A stretch of 40,619 nt of DNA. Origin: Lachnospiraceae bacterium (GTDB taxonomy: Bacteria > Bacillota > Clostridia > Lachnospirales > Lachnospiraceae). Shown piece after piece: positions 32,786 through 40,619 of the stretch (position 1 is the stretch's first letter; each line of letters opens with the position of its first letter). A program made the position numbers and the translations under genes. The stretch spans positions 1 to 40,619 of the forward strand of contig JAFZDQ010000123.1 in assembly GCA_017561085.1 (NCBI GenBank), given 5' to 3'. The notes below the pieces were generated by a model. The model worked only from the letters and a program-made list of their open reading frames with translations, was not told the DNA's origin and did not search any database.

Positions 32786-33733
32786 CTACTCTAACGTAAT
32801 GGTAGGGTCTACCAATGCATACATAATATCCGTAAGCAGGTTCGCCGCCAAAACAACAATTGCAGACAACAGGCAAACGCCCATTATCACCGGATAATCA
32901 CGGGCCGTAATGGCACTCATGGTCATCAGTCCCAGTCCCGGCCAGGAAAATACCTGTTCAATAATCACCGCGCCGCCAAACAACATGGGAATCTGCATAC
33001 CGATTACCGTAACAATCGGTACCAGCGCATTTCGGAGGGCATGCTTATAAATCACCTTAAAGCGGCCGATTCCCTTAGCTCTTGCGGTCCGCAAGTAATC
33101 CTGCTGCAGGATTTCCAGCACCGCACTTCGGATGTATCTGATGTTACTTCCCGCCAGGGAAAATGCCAGCACCAAAACCGGCATAATCATATGCTTCAGC
33201 ACATCAGTAAAACCGCCGTCCGTTCCCAGGGTAGTCATTCCGCTGGAAGGTAAAAGTCCCAATTTCACCGTAAATACATAAATCAATAAAAGGGCAAGGA
33301 AAAAGCTGGGCACACTGCTTCCCAAAAAGGAAAAAGTAACCACCGCATAATCCCCTTTGGAATACTGATGTACCGCACTGTAAATTCCCGCAGGAACCGC
33401 AATCAGTAAACTCACAACCAAGGATACGCCCATTAAAAGCAGGGTGGGGCCCAAATGACTCCCTATCATCTCCAGCACCGGCTGATAGGATTTCACGGAA
33501 TATCCCATATTGCCCTGCAAAAGCTGCTTTAACCAAATAAAATACTGGACATAAAAGGGTTTATCCAGACCCATGGCAATGGCCTTGGCCTCCAGCGCAG
33601 CTTCTGACACACGGGGTCCCTGCAACATCTCCAGGGGACTTCCCGCCAGACACATAATACCGTAGTCAATAATGGTAATACCGATTAAAACAGGAATCGC
33701 AATCAAAATACGCTTCCAAATATATTTCCACAT
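32786..33733 (-). CDS. Peptide ABC transporter permease (OppB/DppB type)
   Basis: A 315-residue permease beginning MWKYIWKRILIAIPVLIGIT, the usual OppB/DppB start, with six predicted helices. The EAA loop is YLRTARAKGIGRFKVIYKHAL (around residues 215-235), which engages the ATPases. AGGAGG precedes the ATG by 9 nt, and the upstream OppF-type gene ends 2 nt before it, so translation is probably coupled. Confidence 0.92.
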   Translation of the reverse strand: MWKYIWKRILIAIPVLIGITIIDYGIMCLAGSPLEMLQGPRVSEAALEAKAIAMGLDKPFYVQYFIWLKQLLQGNMGYSVKSYQPVLEMIGSHLGPTLLLMGVSLVVSLLIAVPAGIYSAVHQYSKGDYAVVTFSFLGSSVPSFFLALLLIYVFTVKLGLLPSSGMTTLGTDGGFTDVLKHMIMPVLVLAFSLAGSNIRYIRSAVLEILQQDYLRTARAKGIGRFKVIYKHALRNALVPIVTVIGMQIPMLFGGAVIIEQVFSWPGLGLMTMSAITARDYPVIMGVCLLSAIVVLAANLLTDIMYALVDPTITLE

Positions 33734-33735
33734 AC

Positions 33736-34812
33736 TTACGATTCCTCCTTTTGTAACATTACGATAGGGCAGGCCACCAGATGATCGCCTGTCGCGCCGG
33801 CCGAATTCACACCCGCCATTCCGGCAGCCTTCAGTTCATCCGATTCTCCTGCCGCGCCGGCACTGCACACTGCCTGAAGCGACGGTTCCTTCTGCTTACA
33901 AATCTCCGTCGCATAAGGACATCTTTGGTGGAATCTGCAGCCGGCGGGAATATTGTTATTGGCTGCCACTTCTCCCTGAAGCAGGGCCTTCCCGGGCACT
34001 CTGTCTTCCGGGTTCGGTACCGGTACTGCACTAAGCAGCGCTTTGGTATAAGGATGGATGGGATTTTTGAAAATCTCCTTCGCTTCTCCCATTTCCACTA
34101 TTTTGCCTAAATACATAACCGCGATTCTGTCGCTGACATAATTCACTGCGCCCAGTCCGTGTCCCACGAACAAAAGGGTAAGTCTCAGTTCCTCTTTCAG
34201 GCTGCGCAGCAGATTCAAAATCTGTGCCTGAATGGAAACATCAAGGGCACTGACAGGCTCGTCACAAACTATAAACTCAGGCTTTAAAGACAAGGCTTTG
34301 GCAATGCCGATTCTTTGTCTTTGTCCCCCGGAAAATTCATGGGGATATCTGCCCAGTACACTTTTGGGCAGTCCCACCATATCCAGCAAATGCTCAATCT
34401 GCGCATCCACGGTATCCTTGGTGGCTACCTGATGATAAAGCATGGGCTGCGCCAAAATTTCATAAATATGTTTTCTCGGATTCAAAGAAGAATAGGGGTC
34501 CTGGAAAATCATCTGTAAATTGGTACGGATGCCTGCAAATTCCTGCTTGGAAAAAGAAGACAAATCCTTCCCTTTGTAATAAACGCATCCTTCCGTGGGT
34601 TTTTCAAGGCCCACCAGCTGTCTTCCGATGGTGGACTTGCCGCAGCCGGATTCTCCCACAAGACCCAGTGTTTCTCCCTGCATAATGGAAAAGCTCACGC
34701 CGTCCACCGCCTTTATTTCCGCAGTCTGATGGGGAATAATGCCTCCCTTTACAGGGTAATATTTTTTCATATTTTCTACTTGGATTAAGGGTGTCTTTCC
34801 TGCTTCTTTCAT
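33736..34812 (-). CDS. Peptide ABC transporter ATPase (OppF/DppF type)
   Basis: A 358-residue ATPase energising the importer. Walker [15 protein letters not shown] (around residues 52-65), the ABC signature [15 protein letters not shown] (around 162-176) and Walker [13 protein letters not shown] (around 182-193) are intact. The C-terminal oligopeptide-transporter domain has a cysteine cluster ([15 protein letters not shown]). After it comes an unusual Ala/Gly/Ser-rich insertion (around 325-345, [18 protein letters not shown]) before the final conserved LVACPI. The start overlaps the OppD-type stop by 4 nt (ATGA). Confidence 0.93.
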   Translation of the reverse strand: MKEAGKTPLIQVENMKKYYPVKGGIIPHQTAEIKAVDGVSFSIMQGETLGLVGESGCGKSTIGRQLVGLEKPTEGCVYYKGKDLSSFSKQEFAGIRTNLQMIFQDPYSSLNPRKHIYEILAQPMLYHQVATKDTVDAQIEHLLDMVGLPKSVLGRYPHEFSGGQRQRIGIAKALSLKPEFIVCDEPVSALDVSIQAQILNLLRSLKEELRLTLLFVGHGLGAVNYVSDRIAVMYLGKIVEMGEAKEIFKNPIHPYTKALLSAVPVPNPEDRVPGKALLQGEVAANNNIPAGCRFHQRCPYATEICKQKEPSLQAVCSAGAAGESDELKAAGMAGVNSAGATGDHLVACPIVMLQKEES

Positions 34813-35789
34813 GCAAAAATCCCCCTTTCCTTACTAACGATACATTTGGCCGTATGGTCCTTAGCAAAGACGTAATCTTCCTGTTTCTTTGCACACGCAT
34901 CGCACCGGTAAGCACAACGGTCCGCAAACCTGCAGCCTTCCATCTTGTCATAATTTTCCGGCACAATACCGGGAATGGATACAAGTTCCCTGTCCTTATC
35001 ATCCCGGATAGTAGGCACGGTATCTAAAAGTGCTCTGGTATAAGGGTGCTGCGGATTTGCAAACAGCTCCTTCACCGGGGCCGACTCTATCATCTGTCCC
35101 GCATACATCACTAAAACCCTGTCCGCCATCTGCGCCACCAAACCGATATCATGGGTAATTAAAATCATGGCCATGCCGGATTCCTTCTGCAAATCTTTCA
35201 GCAAGGTCATAATCTGCGCCTGGATGGTCACATCCAGTGCCGTGGTAGGTTCGTCCGCAATTAAAAGCTTCGGATCACAGGCAAGAGCCATGGCAATCAT
35301 CACTCTCTGGCGCATTCCGCCAGACAACGTGTGGGGATACTTTTTCATGGTACCCTCCGCATCCGGCATCCCTACCTTTTGCAAAAGGGAAACCGCACGG
35401 TTATAGGCTTCCTTCCTACTCATCTTCTTGTGTGTCCTGATGCTCTCCATCAGCTGATTTCCCACCGTAAACACCGGATTTAAGGAGGTCAGCGGGTCCT
35501 GAAAAATCATGGTAAGACTGTTGCCCCTAACCTGATCCATTTCCTTCTCCGTAAGAGAAAGAAGTTCCTTTCCGTCAAAAAGCACACTGCCTTCCGTCAC
35601 TTCTCCGCCGCGGCCGAGAAGCCCCATAACCGACAAAGAAGTCACACTTTTACCGCAGCCGGATTCTCCCACAATACAAAGAACCTCGCCTGCGTCTACA
35701 TGAAAATTAACATGATCTACGCTGATATTTTTTCCGTAATCCCCTGTAAAGGCGGTGGTAAGCCCCTTTACTTCCAATAAATGTGCCAT
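34809..35789 (-). CDS. Peptide ABC transporter ATPase (OppD/DppD type)
   Basis: A 326-residue ATPase partner of the OppF-type subunit. Walker [15 protein letters not shown] (around residues 34-47), signature LSGGMRQRVMIAMAL (around 153-167) and Walker B LLIADEPTTALD (around 173-184) are all present. The C-terminal cysteine cluster GCRFADRCAYRCDAC is typical of the oligopeptide ATPases. It is the first gene after the substrate-binding protein, separated from it by 122 nt holding a hairpin, which probably lowers its expression relative to the binding protein. Confidence 0.93.
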   Translation of the reverse strand: MAHLLEVKGLTTAFTGDYGKNISVDHVNFHVDAGEVLCIVGESGCGKSVTSLSVMGLLGRGGEVTEGSVLFDGKELLSLTEKEMDQVRGNSLTMIFQDPLTSLNPVFTVGNQLMESIRTHKKMSRKEAYNRAVSLLQKVGMPDAEGTMKKYPHTLSGGMRQRVMIAMALACDPKLLIADEPTTALDVTIQAQIMTLLKDLQKESGMAMILITHDIGLVAQMADRVLVMYAGQMIESAPVKELFANPQHPYTRALLDTVPTIRDDKDRELVSIPGIVPENYDKMEGCRFADRCAYRCDACAKKQEDYVFAKDHTAKCIVSKERGIFA

Positions 35790-35854
35790 ACTCTTCCTCG
35801 CATTTATTTTCCATCATCATTCCGGCATCAAACTTTTCTGTTGATGTCACAAAA

Positions 35855-35884
35855 ACCACAGAGCCCCTTAAGGCACTCTGTGGT
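35855..35884 (-). terminator. Intra-operon hairpin between the binding protein and oppD-like genes
   Basis: ACCACAGAG/CTCTGTGGT (35876-35884 and 35855-35863) over a 12-nt loop, followed on the minus strand by TTTTTGTG. A partial terminator here would give more binding protein than transporter, as in many ABC operons. Confidence 0.7.
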
Positions 35885-35911
35885 ATTTTCTTTTTTAGTC
35901 AAACGACCGTC

Positions 35912-37531
35912 CTATTTCACGATTTCCCACTCATGGATATTGTTAAAGAATCCATAAACATTGGAATTTACATTTGCAAGACGCTTGTTCACTGCACCCT
36001 GGGCACTGATTACGTAAGCAGAAAACATGGGAACTTCTTCCTGTGCCTTTCTGTTTACCAAAGAATAATATTCTTTACTTTCTGCAGTGCTAGCTGCTGT
36101 CTGGGTTTTGGCAAGGGCATCGTTGATTTCGTCATCCGCATAGCCCGTCCAGCTGCCTTCTCCGGAAAGAAGCCAGGACATATCCGGGTAAGGATCTACC
36201 GGTGCATAGGTGTACTGTACTGCAAGCAGTTCGTAATCGGTGGTTCCCGCAACTGTCATCAGGGTTCCCAAATCCACGGTCTGTACTTCTGCCTTGATTC
36301 CTACATTGGCCCACTGGGCTACCATAACCTGGGCTGCATTGACAAATGCGCCGTCACCGGAATTCACATAAAAACGGATGGTCTGACTGCCGTCCCAGCC
36401 TGCTTCAGCTAAGAGCGCTTTCGCTTTTTCGGGATCGTAAGTAACCGGTGTCATGGTCTCATCATAGAACGGACTTGCAGAAGAAAGGAAACCGTCCACG
36501 ATTTCGCCGTGTCCCTTCATCAGCTGGTCTAAAATCTGCTGTCTGTCGATGGCATACAAAAGTGCCTGACGCACCTTCACATCCGGAAGGTTTTTCGTCT
36601 GCACAAAGACAGACTGGTTGGTAATGGGAGAACCGTAGATTACATCTACATTTTCCAATGCTTCGATGCTTTCATAATCCTCCTGGGGAATGGCTGTCAT
36701 GGTGTGATGGGTCACATCAATTTCACCGGACTTAAGACCTGCATAAATCTGGCTGGCATCCATAATCTTGAAGTTTAATTTCTTCACCTTCGGGGCACCC
36801 TTCCAATAATTTTCGTTTGCCTCGTAAGTAATGAAATGATTCACATCATAACCTGTCAGCTTGTAAGGTCCGCTCACTACATCAGGATGGTTAAACCAAT
36901 CTAAGGTGGTCAGCTCCTCTTCCGTATATTTTTCAATAATATGCTTGGGCATGGTAGGTAAGTAACATGCATAGGTATTCTGGAAGGTAGTCAGAGCAAT
37001 GGGATATTTAGTGGTAAACTGTACCGTCTTTTCATCCAGAACCTGAATACCTGCGATACTTGTGGCGCCTTCTTCCACGAAACCGTCATCACCCACGCCT
37101 TCAAATGCATAAAGAAGGAGTGTGGCATTGGCTACTTTCGGGCTGGCAAGACGAAGTACGGAGTATTCCAAATCGTAAGCCGTTACCGGTGTTCCGTCAG
37201 ACCAGGTAGCCTTTTCATCAATGTGTACCACAAAGTTCTGATTGTCCGCAGTGGTAATGGAATCTGCCAGCATCGGCTGGAAATTCAGGTCTGCATCCAG
37301 TTCCATCAGCGGTAAAAACTGCAGTCCGACCGCGTACTTATTAATCCATGTCTGGTCAATGGTAAAAGGATTCACACTGCCCAGGGAATCGGTAATACCA
37401 ATGTTTACGATTTCACTGTCCAAAGCGCCTGTGCTACCTGCGCCCTCTCCGCCTTTGGCACAGCCCGCAAGCGCCAGAACCATCGCAAAAGCAAGGGCAC
37501 ATGCCGTCCATTTTCTAATCATTTTTTTCAT
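35912..37531 (-). CDS. Peptide ABC transporter substrate-binding lipoprotein (SBP family 5)
   Basis: A 539-residue extracellular binding lipoprotein. The signal peptide ends in the lipobox LALAGC (Cys near residue 23). It has the family 5 fold with YDLEYSVLRLASPKV and LDWFNHPDVVSGPYKLTGYD, the conserved SGPY region, and VRQALLYAIDRQQILDQLMKG. It should capture peptides outside the cell for the OppBCDF-type importer. The ATG at 37531 has AAGGGG 7 nt upstream; the earlier in-frame ATG ten codons upstream lacks this. First gene of the operon. Substrate (di- or oligopeptide) is not readable from sequence. Confidence 0.93.
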   Translation of the reverse strand: MKKMIRKWTACALAFAMVLALAGCAKGGEGAGSTGALDSEIVNIGITDSLGSVNPFTIDQTWINKYAVGLQFLPLMELDADLNFQPMLADSITTADNQNFVVHIDEKATWSDGTPVTAYDLEYSVLRLASPKVANATLLLYAFEGVGDDGFVEEGATSIAGIQVLDEKTVQFTTKYPIALTTFQNTYACYLPTMPKHIIEKYTEEELTTLDWFNHPDVVSGPYKLTGYDVNHFITYEANENYWKGAPKVKKLNFKIMDASQIYAGLKSGEIDVTHHTMTAIPQEDYESIEALENVDVIYGSPITNQSVFVQTKNLPDVKVRQALLYAIDRQQILDQLMKGHGEIVDGFLSSASPFYDETMTPVTYDPEKAKALLAEAGWDGSQTIRFYVNSGDGAFVNAAQVMVAQWANVGIKAEVQTVDLGTLMTVAGTTDYELLAVQYTYAPVDPYPDMSWLLSGEGSWTGYADDEINDALAKTQTAASTAESKEYYSLVNRKAQEEVPMFSAYVISAQGAVNKRLANVNSNVYGFFNNIHEWEIVK

Positions 37532-37554
37532 AATATTCCCCTTTCGATATCTTC

Positions 37555-37583
37555 TTGACAAATAAGATATTCCGCGTTATATT
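37555..37583 (+). promoter_or_regulatory. Promoter of the C39-like peptidase gene
   Basis: TTGACA (37555-37560), 17 nt, TATATT (37578-37583): close to consensus. It lies 24 nt upstream of the divergent binding-protein gene's start codon, so the two transcription units may interfere. Confidence 0.75.
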
Positions 37584-37645
37584 ACTATCACTTTGCAACT
37601 TCATTATTTTACTACATTTTTAGCAAAAGGTACATAGGCACTTAT

Positions 37646-38257
37646 ATGAAAAATCCATTAAATTATCAATCATCCGAATACGATTGCGGACCTGTATGCT
37701 TAATTAACGGCATCCGCTACTTATTTGACAGAGAGGATGTCTTCCCCGAAGTTCTGAAATTTATCAACCTGTATTGCATGGATACTTATAATGATGCCGG
37801 CGAAATCTGCAAAAAAGGCACCTCTGCAGCGGCCATGGACTATATTTCCTGCTGGCTGAACCATTTCAGTCAGGTAAAGGGCTTCCCCATTTGCTGCGAG
37901 CACATTACCGCAGAAGAGGTAACCATTACGGACGAAAGTAAAATCACGAAAGCCCTGCAAAAAGGCGGCGTCGTGGTATTACGCCTTTATTTGGAGGTTA
38001 GCCACTATGTACTTTTGACCGGCATTGAAGAAGACAGGATTCTGTTATTTGACCCCTACTACGAAGAGGAATCAGACCCTGATTTTGACGAAGAATACAA
38101 GACGGAAGAAATCCGCTTTATTCACGATATGCCCAAGAAGGCAAACCGCAGCGTCTCTGCAGATCGTATGAACCGGACAAGCTGTGATTACTATGAAATG
38201 GGTGATTTCGCCTGCCGTGAAGCATTGATTATGTTCAATAAAAATACTTGTAAGTAA
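37646..38257 (+). CDS. C39-like cysteine peptidase, standalone
   Basis: A 203-residue protein with the papain-like C39 arrangement: oxyanion Gln near residue 8, catalytic Cys in EYDCGPVC (residue 14), His in LEVSHYVLLTG (around 122) and Asp in LLFDPYYEEE (around 136). C39 peptidases usually sit at the N-terminus of bacteriocin transporters and cleave double-glycine leaders. Here there is no membrane helix, no ATPase and no signal peptide, so a cytosolic processing or housekeeping role is more likely. The acidic stretch EEESDPDFDEEYKTEE follows the active Asp. The promoter is close to consensus; the ribosome binding site (AAAGG) is distant from the ATG. A terminator follows directly. Confidence 0.78.
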   Translation: MKNPLNYQSSEYDCGPVCLINGIRYLFDREDVFPEVLKFINLYCMDTYNDAGEICKKGTSAAAMDYISCWLNHFSQVKGFPICCEHITAEEVTITDESKITKALQKGGVVVLRLYLEVSHYVLLTGIEEDRILLFDPYYEEESDPDFDEEYKTEEIRFIHDMPKKANRSVSADRMNRTSCDYYEMGDFACREALIMFNKNTCK

Positions 38258-38273
38258 ATCCGATTATCAGATG

Positions 38274-38312
38274 AAAAAATCCCTGTTGCCCAAAAGCAAC
38301 GGGGATTTTTTT
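38274..38312. terminator. Terminator shared by the C39-like gene and spoVT
   Basis: AAAAAATCCC-TGTTGC pairs with GCAACG-GGGATTTTTTT over a short loop. A tracts and T tracts flank it, so it can act in both directions between the convergent genes. Confidence 0.85.
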
Positions 38313-38348
38313 CGTTATTGTTTCATTCATGCCACCATTTAACCGGCA

Positions 38349-38894
38349 CTACTGTTCCATCTGCCTGCCCAAAAATCCGGCCGCAGACTGGATTAATTTT
38401 TGTTCCACTTCTCCCATACTTCCTTTTTCACTGACACTTACCAACATCACTGCCCCGATAATATCACCCTCGCAAATAATGGGACTGATTGCTTCGTACA
38501 AAATCTCTTCTGCATACTCTCCTGCAATGGGAATAAAATTCTTATCTCCCTTAGGTGCAATCACAATCTCACGGGCATTTACCTTGTCCTCCAGTTCTTT
38601 ACTGACAGGTTTGCCAATCAATCCCTTCAGACCGCCGGACACTGCAATAAACTGGTCTCTGTCCGCAATCAACGCTATATGGCCTGACACCTGACACAGG
38701 CTCTCTGCATACTGCTTGGCAAATGTATTCATTTCCCCGATGGGAGAATATTTTTTCAGGATAATTTCGCCCTCCCGGTCCGTAAAAATCTCAAGAGGGT
38801 CACTTTCACGGATCCGTAAGGTTCGTCTGATTTCTTTGGGAATCACCACACGGCCAAGGTCATCTATTCTTCTAACAATTCCTGTTGCTTTCAA
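38349..38894 (-). CDS. spoVT: Stage V sporulation protein T (AbrB-type regulator)
   Basis: SpoVT controls forespore genes during sporulation. The protein has the swapped-hairpin AbrB domain (KATGIVRRIDDLGRVVIPKE, residues 2-21, to about 50) and a C-terminal GAF-like domain (around 55-180; AKQYAESLCQVSGHIALIAD). The start is a TTG at 38894 with GGAGG 8 nt upstream, which gives the MKATGIVRRIDDLGRVVIP start known from Bacillus SpoVT and 181 residues. An ATG 14 codons earlier at 38936 lies at or before the predicted transcript start. A sigma-G-type promoter matches its known regulation. Confidence 0.93.
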   Translation of the reverse strand: MKATGIVRRIDDLGRVVIPKEIRRTLRIRESDPLEIFTDREGEIILKKYSPIGEMNTFAKQYAESLCQVSGHIALIADRDQFIAVSGGLKGLIGKPVSKELEDKVNAREIVIAPKGDKNFIPIAGEYAEEILYEAISPIICEGDIIGAVMLVSVSEKGSMGEVEQKLIQSAAGFLGRQMEQ

Positions 38895-38944
38895 ATCATT
38901 TTCCTCCATATTTATACTCATTTCATTCATTTTCAATATGGAGT

Positions 38945-38973
38945 TATTATGTGGAAATGTTCGGAAAATATAC
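38945..38973 (-). promoter_or_regulatory. Sigma-G-type promoter of spoVT
   Basis: GTATA (38973-38969), 17 nt, CATAATA (38951-38945) on the minus strand, matching the GHATR-N17/18-CATNHTA pattern of sigma-G promoters at every fixed position. Transcription would begin near 38938. Confidence 0.65.
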
Positions 38974-39019
38974 CATGCCGCATACGTACAAATAAAATTT
39001 TTAATTCAAAAGCCCAATC

Positions 39020-40619
39020 CTACTGTTCTTCCGGGAACATATATCTTGCTTTATACTTTGCAAACTGCTCTGCAAATGCCGCACTTTCATGAAGTTCGCC
39101 GGCCTTTAAGGCATTTAAGTACTCATGTGCTTCCAACTTACCTTCGGAAACCTGCAACATTTCTACTGCCACATTGGAACAATGGTCCGCAGTACGCTCG
39201 CAGGCAGTCAGTAAATCTTCCAGCACAAAACCATATTCCACGGTACAAAGACCGTCTCTCAAACGACGTACATGGCGGGACTTCACTTCACGTACCAGGG
39301 CATCTACAACCTGTTCCTGAGGTTCAATCTTAATGGCCTGTTCCAAATCAAAGGTGCCGTAAGCAGCTACTGTACGGTCCACGATATCCAGTACCGCTCT
39401 TTCCAATACAGCAAGCTCCGCTTTCGCCTGGGCAGAAAATTCGATGTTCTTTTCTTCAATTTCCTGGGCAACTTTTGCCACTGCCGCTGCATGGTCTCCC
39501 ATACGCTCAATATCAGAAACGGTATACAACAAAGTATTCAAAATACGATTGTCACTAACGGACAGATTGATATTGGATAATTTCACCAGATAGGTACCAA
39601 GGGCATCTTCATAGCGGTCTGTACTGTCCTCCAGTTCCATAACCTTTTCCAGTACAGCTATGTCATATTTCTTGGTAAGTCCGATCGCCAGACGCATTGC
39701 TTCTGCTGCATCTGCCGCCATTTGTCCAGCAATCTCATGGGCACGCTGTACAGCTACCGCAGGAGTTGCCAACAGACGCTCATCAAGCAATGCCTGTTTC
39801 TGAGGAGTTTCTTCCTTGGGAATAATCACATAAGCTAATTTTACAAGCAAGTTGCTCATAGGCATCAGCACACAGGTGGCTGCCACGTTGAAGCAGGTAT
39901 GGATTACCGCAATATTCCAAGCACCGATTGTTTCATTCAGGAACTTCCAATCAATAAACAATCCCAGACCATAGAAAAGAACCGCGAAAATCACTACACC
40001 AACCACATTAAATAAAAGGTGCACTACCGCAGTTCTGCGAGCATTCCGGTTTGCACCCACTGCTCCCAATAACGCAGTGATACAGGTACCGATATTCTGT
40101 CCCAAAATAATCGGAATGGCTGAGCCAAAGGTTACCACACCGGTACCGCACAACCCTTGTAAGATACCGATAGATGCGGAAGAAGATTGGATAATCGCAG
40201 TTAAAACAGCACCAAATAAAATACCAAGCAAAGGATTGGAGAAAGAAATCATAAGTTCACCAAACCATGCTTCATTTTGCAAAAACTTCATGGAGCTACT
40301 CATAATATCCATACCGGTCATCAGCGCCATAAAACCTAACAAAATGGTACCGATACTTTTCTTTTTTGCACTCTTGGTAAACATAAACAATACAATACCA
40401 ATGACACCAAGAAGCGGTGAAAGTGTACTGGGCTTAAACAGCTGGATAATAAAGCTGTCCCCCTCCAGTCCGCTTAAGGAAAGGATCCATGCCGTAGCAG
40501 TGGTACCGATATTGGCACCCATAATAACGCCTACCGCCTGCTTTAAGGTCATAATACCGGAGTTTACAAAACCTACCACCATGACCGTCGTTGCCGAGGA
40601 AGACTGAATCACTGCAGTA
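39020..40619 (-). CDS. Na/Pi cotransporter with C-terminal PhoU-like domain, 5' end outside window
   Basis: A NptA/PhoU-type sodium-phosphate symporter. The visible part (from about the second QSSS motif) has the family repeat AVIQSSSATTVMVVGFVNSG and, later, AIIQSSSASIGILQGL, inside a block of about eight membrane helices. A PhoU-like helical domain (around residues 275-525 of the visible part; EVMELEDSTDRYEDALG and YTVSDIERMGDHAAAVAKV) fills the C-terminal half. The reading frame is open to the window edge with no start codon in a plausible place, so the N-terminal helices lie outside. The spoVT gene follows 125 nt downstream on the same strand but has its own sporulation promoter. Confidence 0.92.
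   Translation of the reverse strand, partial: TAVIQSSSATTVMVVGFVNSGIMTLKQAVGVIMGANIGTTATAWILSLSGLEGDSFIIQLFKPSTLSPLLGVIGIVLFMFTKSAKKKSIGTILLGFMALMTGMDIMSSSMKFLQNEAWFGELMISFSNPLLGILFGAVLTAIIQSSSASIGILQGLCGTGVVTFGSAIPIILGQNIGTCITALLGAVGANRNARRTAVVHLLFNVVGVVIFAVLFYGLGLFIDWKFLNETIGAWNIAVIHTCFNVAATCVLMPMSNLLVKLAYVIIPKEETPQKQALLDERLLATPAVAVQRAHEIAGQMAADAAEAMRLAIGLTKKYDIAVLEKVMELEDSTDRYEDALGTYLVKLSNINLSVSDNRILNTLLYTVSDIERMGDHAAAVAKVAQEIEEKNIEFSAQAKAELAVLERAVLDIVDRTVAAYGTFDLEQAIKIEPQEQVVDALVREVKSRHVRRLRDGLCTVEYGFVLEDLLTACERTADHCSNVAVEMLQVSEGKLEAHEYLNALKAGELHESAAFAEQFAKYKARYMFPEEQ

Overview
The window looks like chromosome from a spore-forming, Gram-positive member of the Clostridia, most likely a Lachnospiraceae. 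The evidence is the mid-range GC, GGAGG-type ribosome binding sites, a SpoVT regulator behind a sigma-G-type promoter, a T-box-controlled ileS, and a clostridial long-form PRPP synthetase in a dnaD-dnaC-prs operon. Two sigma-D (flagellar sigma) promoter matches suggest a motile strain; that is inference. There are no tRNA or rRNA genes, no intact insertion sequence, no prophage and no CRISPR array.

Layout. 1-3179 (+): DnaD-domain protein (cut by the window edge), DnaC/DnaI-like helicase loader and PRPP synthetase. 3299-4243 (-): membrane-anchored family 2 glycosyltransferase, divergent from plsC (4451-5191, +). 5260-9360 (-): an operon led by a degenerate family 9 glycosidase-like lipoprotein, then ddl and murF, so a wall-precursor operon with an odd first gene. 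9467-10507 (-): membrane protein with a LytM/M23 domain that has lost its metal ligands. 10720-11820 (-): Rpn-like PD-(D/E)XK nuclease with a structured leader. 12213-13355 (-): standalone calcium-loop (RTX-type) protein behind a sigma-D-type promoter and a hairpin-rich leader. 13571-15913 (-): aconitase-superfamily hydratase. 16208-16438 (+): 76-residue orphan, also behind a sigma-D-type promoter. 16517-19006 (-): glycogen phosphorylase. 19199-23020 (-): ileS with an Ile T-box and an exceptionally long post-terminator leader carrying two different palindromic repeat elements. 23147-23950 (-): XRE-Uma2 fusion. 24147-25601 (+): nicotinate phosphoribosyltransferase. 25667-27128: AT-rich pair of a lipoprotein and a small XRE regulator. 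27189-30533 (-): HelD-type helicase fused to an apparent GH31 N-terminal beta-sandwich. 30745-37531 (-): peptide ABC importer operon ending in an M20 amidohydrolase. 37646-38257 (+): C39-like cysteine peptidase. 38349-38894 (-): spoVT. 39020-end (-): Na/Pi cotransporter with PhoU-like tail, cut by the window edge.

How the parts work together. Most genes are housekeeping: replication initiation and PRPP, phospholipid and wall-precursor synthesis, glycogen breakdown, NAD salvage, Ile-tRNA charging, and peptide import with intracellular hydrolysis. The less explained material is (i) the HelD-GH31N fusion, (ii) the repeat-packed ileS leader, including two repeat copies whose stems differ by compensatory changes, (iii) the two genes flanking the hydratase that both carry sigma-D-type promoters, and (iv) two cell-envelope proteins built on hydrolase folds without the expected catalytic residues. 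All promoter, homology and structure statements come from reading the sequence by eye; no database search or folding program was run.
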